DNA of 64,000 bases from JANRJY01 sp033763735 (GTDB lineage: Bacteria > Bacteroidota > Bacteroidia > Cytophagales > UBA9547), in contig JANRJY010000080.1 of assembly GCA_033763735.1 (NCBI GenBank), positions 16,913 to 80,912 on the forward strand. The letters are read 5' to 3'. A program made the translations under genes and the position numbers. Below are positions 61,936 through 64,000 of the stretch, piece by piece (position 1 is the first letter of the stretch; each line of letters opens with the position of its first letter). The notes under the pieces are model-generated. The model saw nothing but the letters and a program-made list of their open reading frames with translations, searched no databases and had not been told where the DNA came from.

Positions 61936-62814
61936 ATGATCCTAATTACAGGTGCTACCGGCAAAGTAGGTAGCAAAACAACAGACATACTTATTGAAAA
62001 AGGGGCAAAACTTCGCCTAATTGCCCGCCATGCCGATAAACTTCAAAAATATGCAGGCAAAGCTGAAATTAAAGTTGGTGACATCACAGATGAAGCATTT
62101 ATAACTGAACAACTTAAAGGTGTAGATGTAGCACTTTTAATGATGCCCACAGATTTTACAGAACCCAATGTAACCGCTCACCAAGATGCAGAAGTAAAAT
62201 CATTAACCGCAGCAGTGAAAAACTCCGGAATCAAAAAAGTTGTGGTCATTAGCAGCGTGGGTGGTCATTCGGTTGAAAACACTGGAATTGTGTCAGGATT
62301 GGCAAAGCTTGAAATTGCATTAAAAGCAATTGCCAACGTTGACATTTTGTTTTTCAGACCTTCTTACTTTATGGAAAACCTTATGGGTAATATTGGTATG
62401 ATTAAGACGATGGGAATTAATGGAGGCACGCTCAAAGGCGATTTGTCATTCCCTATGATTGCCACACAAGATATTGCCAAAGCGATAGTTCCAAGCTTAC
62501 TCAATCCTAATTTTACAGGCAAAACGATTCAACCTTTACTTGGGCCCAAAGATTATACAATGAATGAAGTAACCAAAGTGCTAGGTGCGGCTATCGGTAA
62601 ACCTGATTTGAAATATGTAGAATTCCCTTTTGATCAGGCAAAAGCAGGAATGGTACAAATGGGCATTTCAGAAAGTATGGCCGATGCCTATAATGGACTA
62701 AGTAAAGGAGCAAATGAAGGGATTTTTAACACCGAAATTCGCAATGCTGCTTCAACTACACCCACTACCATTGAAGAGTTTGCACATACATTTGCTTACG
62801 TATATAATATGTAA
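61936..62814 (+). CDS. NmrA-like NAD(P)-binding protein (atypical SDR)
   Basis: A 292-residue Rossmann protein with the N-terminal dinucleotide motif 'ILITGATGKVGSKTTDIL' and the family pattern 'GVDVALLMMPTDF', 'VKKVVVISSVGGH' (approximate) and 'FFRPSYFMENLM'. NmrA-like proteins act as redox sensors or as quinone/aldehyde reductases. The lack of the SDR Tyr-x3-Lys motif fits an atypical SDR. A hairpin follows. Confidence 0.85.
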   Translation: MILITGATGKVGSKTTDILIEKGAKLRLIARHADKLQKYAGKAEIKVGDITDEAFITEQLKGVDVALLMMPTDFTEPNVTAHQDAEVKSLTAAVKNSGIKKVVVISSVGGHSVENTGIVSGLAKLEIALKAIANVDILFFRPSYFMENLMGNIGMIKTMGINGGTLKGDLSFPMIATQDIAKAIVPSLLNPNFTGKTIQPLLGPKDYTMNEVTKVLGAAIGKPDLKYVEFPFDQAKAGMVQMGISESMADAYNGLSKGANEGIFNTEIRNAASTTPTTIEEFAHTFAYVYNM

Positions 62815-62821
62815 TTTTTAC

Positions 62822-62854
62822 AGCTTCGACAACTTACGAAAAGCTGTCGAAGCT
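62822..62854 (+). terminator. long-stem hairpin after the NmrA-like gene
   Basis: AGCTTCGACA and TGTCGAAGCT form a perfect 10-bp stem with a 13-nt loop, starting seven bases after the stop at 62814. No U-run follows, so it may be a weak or factor-dependent terminator or a regulatory hairpin. Confidence 0.5.
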
Positions 62855-62940
62855 ATTATACAAAAATCAAATTAAGATTTTATTTTATCACTTTTTTAGC
62901 TTCTTTTACAACTCCAAACCAATATATAATTTATTCCAAT

Positions 62941-63765
62941 ATGAAACCTTTTTCGTACATATTATTTTTAGTAGCATTTAATTACAGTAATGCTCAAACA
63001 GATACTATTTATACTACAAAGGAGAAAATATCATGTGTCGTCAAAGAAATCGCACCTGATTTGGTAAAGTATACTTATGTAGGAGAAGATGTGATTAATA
63101 GTATTTATAAAAATACGGTTTTGAAAATTGTATTTAAATCGGGTAGAGTCCAAGTATTTGCCGAACCATTAAAATTCAATAAAATAATTTCTCCAAACGA
63201 TTATGCAAAAGTTACTTTTACACAAGCAGAAAGTGAAATTCAAGGTTTATATAAAATTGCAGAAGTAATGGCCAAAGCAAGAGGGACAACCACCTTGAGC
63301 AGTATTCAAAATGTAAGAGAAAGAGCACACGAGAAACTAAAAATATTTGCAGCCTTGAATGGGGCTAACGTGGTGTGGCTAACACAACAACAAACCGCAG
63401 GCAACCAATATGGCAACAATTATTCGCCCGGAAGATCAACTGAAACTTTTATTTCAGGAATCGCATATTCTGATTATTTACCTGATTACAATGAATTTAT
63501 GAAACTTATTAATGCCAAATCGACTTTCAGAGTTATATATAAATACAAACTTTGGAATAGTGGTACAGAATTAGAAGCTTCAGAATATGAATCAAATATT
63601 AAAAACGTTAAATTTAAAAACGACAAAGATTTTATCGTTTTTTCAGGTGAATTATTCAATTTTGAAGGCCATGTGTACAGAGTGACTTATTTTACTAATA
63701 AATATTTTTTAGCTGTTACTAAAGATAATGAAGCTACATACAGTTTAAGAATTGCATTAGATTAA
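62941..63765 (+). CDS. exported protein of unknown function
   Basis: A 274-residue protein with a signal peptide (1-18, ends in SNAQ). The first part 'DTIYTTKEKISCVVKEIAPDLVKYTYVGED' then 'IYKNTVLKIVFKSGRVQVFAE' is a recurrent Bacteroidota motif (short exported domain that starts many unknown proteins). The rest is helical and beta mixed. No catalytic motif is recognised. Confidence 0.65.
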   Translation: MKPFSYILFLVAFNYSNAQTDTIYTTKEKISCVVKEIAPDLVKYTYVGEDVINSIYKNTVLKIVFKSGRVQVFAEPLKFNKIISPNDYAKVTFTQAESEIQGLYKIAEVMAKARGTTTLSSIQNVRERAHEKLKIFAALNGANVVWLTQQQTAGNQYGNNYSPGRSTETFISGIAYSDYLPDYNEFMKLINAKSTFRVIYKYKLWNSGTELEASEYESNIKNVKFKNDKDFIVFSGELFNFEGHVYRVTYFTNKYFLAVTKDNEATYSLRIALD

Positions 63766-63816
63766 ATCAAAAATCACTTGTTCTTCAAGATTGACTGAAT
63801 TATTAATAAATCTCCC

Positions 63817-63824
63817 TACTTTTG
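63817..63824 (+). promoter_or_regulatory. -7 promoter box TACTTTTG for valS
   Basis: Exact TAnnTTTG match, 24 bases before the valS ATG at 63849. Confidence 0.55.
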
Positions 63825-63848
63825 TGTGATTTTCGAATACAAACCGCA

Positions 63849-64000
63849 TGGAGATTTCTAAAACCTATTCCCCCACTGATGTTGAGTCCAAATGGTATGC
63901 TTATTGGCAAGCCAATGGATTTTTTAAAGCTAAAGCCAATCCTTCCAAAAAACCATACACTATTGTCATTCCCCCACCCAACGTAACAGGCGTGTTGCAC
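63849..64000 (+). CDS. valS: valyl-tRNA synthetase, N-terminus only (off window)
   Basis: The first 50 codons are clear from ATG 63849. 'KTYSPTDVESKWYAYWQANGFF' and 'YTIVIPPPNVTGVLH' (Pro-Pro-Pro-Asn-Val-Thr-Gly-x-Leu-His, the HIGH-like class I signature region) are diagnostic of ValRS. The enzyme charges tRNA-Val. The gene continues beyond 64000. Confidence 0.95.

Noticed and set aside
63803..64000. Minus-strand frame at the right edge
   Set aside because: Antisense to the clear ValRS N-terminus.

Overview
The window is AT-rich chromosomal DNA from a member of the Bacteroidota. The evidence is type IX secretion (T9SS) sorting domains, a PorP/SprF-like protein, a 7TM-DISM kinase, tandem rhomboids with a DUF6576-type tail, menaquinone genes, and many matches to the Bacteroidota -7 promoter box TAnnTTTG with no obvious Shine-Dalgarno sequences. 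Planctomycete-type cytochrome modules and low GC would fit a Cytophagales- or Chitinophagales-like lineage, but I cannot fix the genus. There is no prophage, insertion sequence, CRISPR array or rRNA operon. Most of the window is ordinary chromosome with a few accessory islands.

Layout. 1-3053: a degenerate histidine kinase running off the left edge, a small possible antitoxin, and trmB. 3252-12602: three large exported or membrane proteins with Planctomycete-type cytochrome, DUF1553, DUF1501 and DUF2231 domains; gene remnants (an outer-membrane-like fragment and an aspartic protease with an internal stop); a LolC/E-like permease; and a diheme cytochrome c. 12673-19176: hisC, a lipase-like hydrolase, a stand-alone BLUF blue-light sensor, asnB and a class IV aminotransferase. 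19221-28187: a TPR histidine kinase, a SulP transporter, an OmpA/PD40 protein, menE and dihydroorotase. 28230-33722: a T9SS cupredoxin protein, a retropepsin-like protease, two rhomboids and menA. 34676-39928: SRPBCC, PaiB, a GH43 and a GH29-like enzyme, and a divergent AraC regulator. 39934-43561: pstSCAB. 43806-46586: an NlpC/P60 lipoprotein and a small Crp/Fnr regulatory island. 46659-53350: a LamG T9SS protein, an ECF sigma/anti-sigma pair, and a PorP/SprF-like set with a type B cargo protein. 53467-56275: tRNA-Arg, then a compact operon of a UbiA prenyltransferase, a type III polyketide synthase and a methyltransferase. 56272-64000: manA, wecB, an MFS transporter, DUF3820, HIT, GT4, an NmrA-like protein, an unknown exported protein and the start of valS.

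Most interesting points. (1) Inverted repeats TGAC-N4-GTCA lie at exactly the same distance (51.5 nt from repeat centre to -7 box) upstream of two consecutive transcription units, just after a Crp/Fnr gene that carries its own TGAT-N4-ATCA palindrome. This suggests a self-contained stress regulon that includes a cNMP-type domain protein lacking a DNA-binding domain. (2) The three-gene UbiA/type III PKS/methyltransferase operon keeps the PKS catalytic triad and looks like a small biosynthetic cluster for a prenylated, methylated polyketide. (3) The GH29-like enzyme has lost two conserved fucose-binding histidines and faces an AraC gene across a perfect 9-bp inverted repeat. (4) The first kinase has Thr in place of its phospho-acceptor His. 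(5) A four-tract G-quadruplex motif sits in this AT-rich DNA. (6) Most convergent gene pairs overlap or abut at their stop codons, leaving no room for terminators.
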